Source of the DNA: Helicobacteraceae bacterium
GTDB taxonomy: Bacteria > Campylobacterota > Campylobacteria > Campylobacterales > Sulfurimonadaceae
DNA: 6,835 nucleotides
Direction of reading: 5' to 3'
Assembly (NCBI GenBank): GCA_030596305.1
Contig: JAUVKK010000052.1
Span: forward strand, 1-6,835
In this document: piece by piece, positions 6,417 through 6,835 of the stretch
Layout: every line of letters starts with the position of its first letter
How positions within the stretch are numbered: the stretch's first letter is position 1
Translations under genes and position numbers: made by a program
Notes under the pieces: model-generated
Told to the model about the DNA's origin: nothing
What the model saw: only the letters and a program-made list of their open reading frames with translations
Databases searched by the model: none

Positions 6417-6524
6417 AAAATTCAAGAGAGCGAAAAGAGGTAAGATTTGAACGAAGAGAGATGAAGACCTAGCCGTAGCTAAGTCGAAACTCTATTTGTT
6501 TGAAGATTGCCTCTTCTCGCTCTC
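6417..6524. repeat. Palindromic repeat module E2
   Basis: The arms GAGAGCGAAAAGAGG (6426-6440) and CCTCTTCTCGCTCTC (6510-6524) pair at 14 of 15 positions. Inside are AGATTTGA (6443-6450), AGATGA (6459-6464), a hairpin GAC-C-TAGC-CGTA-GCTA-A-GTC (6466-6485), GTCGAA, and GAAG before the closing arm. The order matches E1. The left flank AAAATTCAAGAGAG also resembles E1's AAAATTTGAGAGAAG (from 4877). The outer stem sequences differ between E1 and E2 while each stays self-complementary. Confidence 0.65.
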
Positions 6525-6569
6525 CCCGAAGGGTGCGAGTACTTTCGCATATACTCTGCGTTAGATAAC

Positions 6570-6597
6570 CTTCACCGTAGCTATGGCTACGCTGAAG
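6570..6597. repeat. Long hairpin in the right half of the element
   Basis: CTTCA-C-CGTAGC-TATG-GCTACG-C-TGAAG forms 11 base pairs with one internal C-C mismatch. Read on the - strand its apex, TAGCCATAGCTA, differs by one base from TAGCCGTAGCTA in the E2 hairpin, and AGATG precedes it there as well. The right half thus looks like a diverged, inverted counterpart of the left. A smaller stem, TGCGA-GTACTT-TCGCA, lies at 6534-6549. Confidence 0.6.
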
Positions 6598-6664
6598 AAC
6601 ATCTGCCTTGATTATACACGAAATTACCCGCATTGGATTTAAGGTATATTACCAATGGAGTAAT

Positions 6665-6672
6665 AATTACTC
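6665..6672. repeat. Right copy of an 8-bp direct repeat flanking the element
   Basis: AATTACTC here repeats 6392-6399 exactly. With the arm end it also forms a perfect palindrome, GAGTAAT-A-ATTACTC (6658-6672). If it is a target-site duplication, the uninterrupted leader of serB (- strand) would have read ...AAGAAGAGTAATTCTTATG, with an AAGAG ribosome site. Confidence 0.45.
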
Positions 6673-6692
6673 TTCTTTCACTCTTGTTTCGT

Positions 6693-6710
6693 TATAATCT
6701 CGCAATTATA
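6693..6710. promoter_or_regulatory. Mirror-image TATAAT pair: divergent promoters
   Basis: TATAAT at 6693-6698 faces right, towards the partial + strand gene. ATTATA at 6705-6710 is TATAAT on the - strand and faces serB. Six bases (CTCGCA) separate them, so each predicted start point (about 6705 for +, about 6698 for -) falls at the edge of the other -10. Clear -35 boxes are not seen, which is usual in Campylobacterota. The - strand promoter would have to read through the whole 272-bp element to reach serB. Confidence 0.5.
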
Positions 6711-6785
6711 CCTAAATATCGCAGTAGAGGGCTTTGCAATAGCCATAACTTTACACTATTTAGATACCAGCGTAGGAAGCCTTTT

Positions 6786-6835
6786 TTGTTTGAACAACTC
6801 ATCGATAAACTGCAGAACTCAACATACATCACACT
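6786..6835 (+). CDS. Start of an unidentified gene (cut by the window edge)
   Basis: An open frame beginning TTG encodes (M)FEQLIDKLQNSTYIT and runs off the window. TAGGAAG (6773-6779) is a good ribosome site, with about 8 nt between AGGA and the TTG, and no ATG or GTG in this frame suits it better. The leader from the upstream TATAAT would be about 80 nt; a weak TTGCAA/TATTTA pair (6734-6739, 6757-6762) is a second promoter possibility. Sixteen codons are too few to name the product. Confidence 0.55.
   Translation, partial: MFEQLIDKLQNSTYIT

Larger units (their letters stand above)
6393..6664. mobile_element. MITE-like inverted-repeat element in the serB leader
   Basis: The arms 6393-6418 and 6639-6664 are inverted copies, 25 of 26 bases identical (one mismatch, at 6407/6650). 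Each arm carries ATTACTCC, ATTGGT, ATATACC and TTAA in order. AATTACTC occurs directly at 6392-6399 and again at 6665-6672, which could be an 8-bp target duplication. Between the arms there is no ORF, only nested palindromes (6426-6524, 6534-6549, 6570-6597). Size, terminal repeats, lack of coding capacity and intergenic position fit a non-autonomous miniature element, but no transposase or known insertion-sequence end is recognised. The left arm carries the GGAG ribosome site of serB. The alternatives are a duplicated and inverted leader segment, or a structured regulatory RNA. Confidence 0.6.

Noticed and set aside
6651..6672. Ribosome-site-like AATGGAG in the right arm, as if a + strand gene started here
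   Set aside because: No start codon with an open frame follows at a suitable distance; the motif is there because the arm is an inverted copy of the serB leader.
6711..6785. Possible riboswitch or small RNA in the leader of the right-edge gene
   Set aside because: Only short 4-bp stems (for example GGCT/AGCC at 6730-6744) are seen and no known conserved core is recognisable.

Overview
The window looks like a chromosomal segment of a sulfur-oxidising Campylobacterota (Sulfurimonas/Sulfurovum-type) bacterium. The grounds are an 87-residue S18 protein of ordinary bacterial type, moderately AT-rich DNA, AAGGA-type ribosome sites, a small secreted CxxCH cytochrome and a short SerB. The genus is an inference from general style, not proven here.

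Layout: rpsR (S18) lies on the + strand at the left edge and ends in two tandem hairpins. A 309-bp gap follows, with a candidate promoter and a possible 18-codon hydrophobic ORF. Next comes a 461-residue cytosolic ankyrin-repeat protein (+). It converges on a 932-residue exported protein (-) that appears to combine a gluzincin-type metallopeptidase domain (HETAH), a beta-propeller-like middle and a C-terminal outer-membrane barrel. A 190-bp gap holds the promoter of that gene and a palindromic repeat element (E1). Then come a monoheme periplasmic cytochrome c (-) with a perfect TTGAT-N4-ATCAA palindrome upstream, and a two-gene operon (-): serB followed, with a 1-nt stop/start overlap (TAATG), by a 113-residue protein with a sigma-region-4/LuxR-like helix-turn-helix. 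The right edge starts a new + strand gene from a TTG codon.

The most unusual DNA is the 272-bp inverted-repeat element (6393-6664) in the leader of serB. It has 26-bp arms with one mismatch, is flanked by an 8-bp direct repeat, and contains a nested stem-hairpin module. That module (E2) resembles E1, about 1.5 kb away next to the cytochrome gene. The two copies share the phrases AGATTTGA, AGATGA, GAC-hairpin-GTCGA and GAAG in the same order, while their outer stems differ in sequence and remain complementary. This points to a dispersed, structure-conserved intergenic repeat family, perhaps a MITE-like passenger. Removing the element brings serB close to a TATAAT that is mirrored 6 bp away by a TATAAT for the opposite-strand gene, so the insertion seems to have split an older compact divergent promoter.

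The genes do not form one obvious pathway. SerB is serine biosynthesis, S18 is translation, and the cytochrome and the outer-membrane peptidase-like protein are envelope functions.
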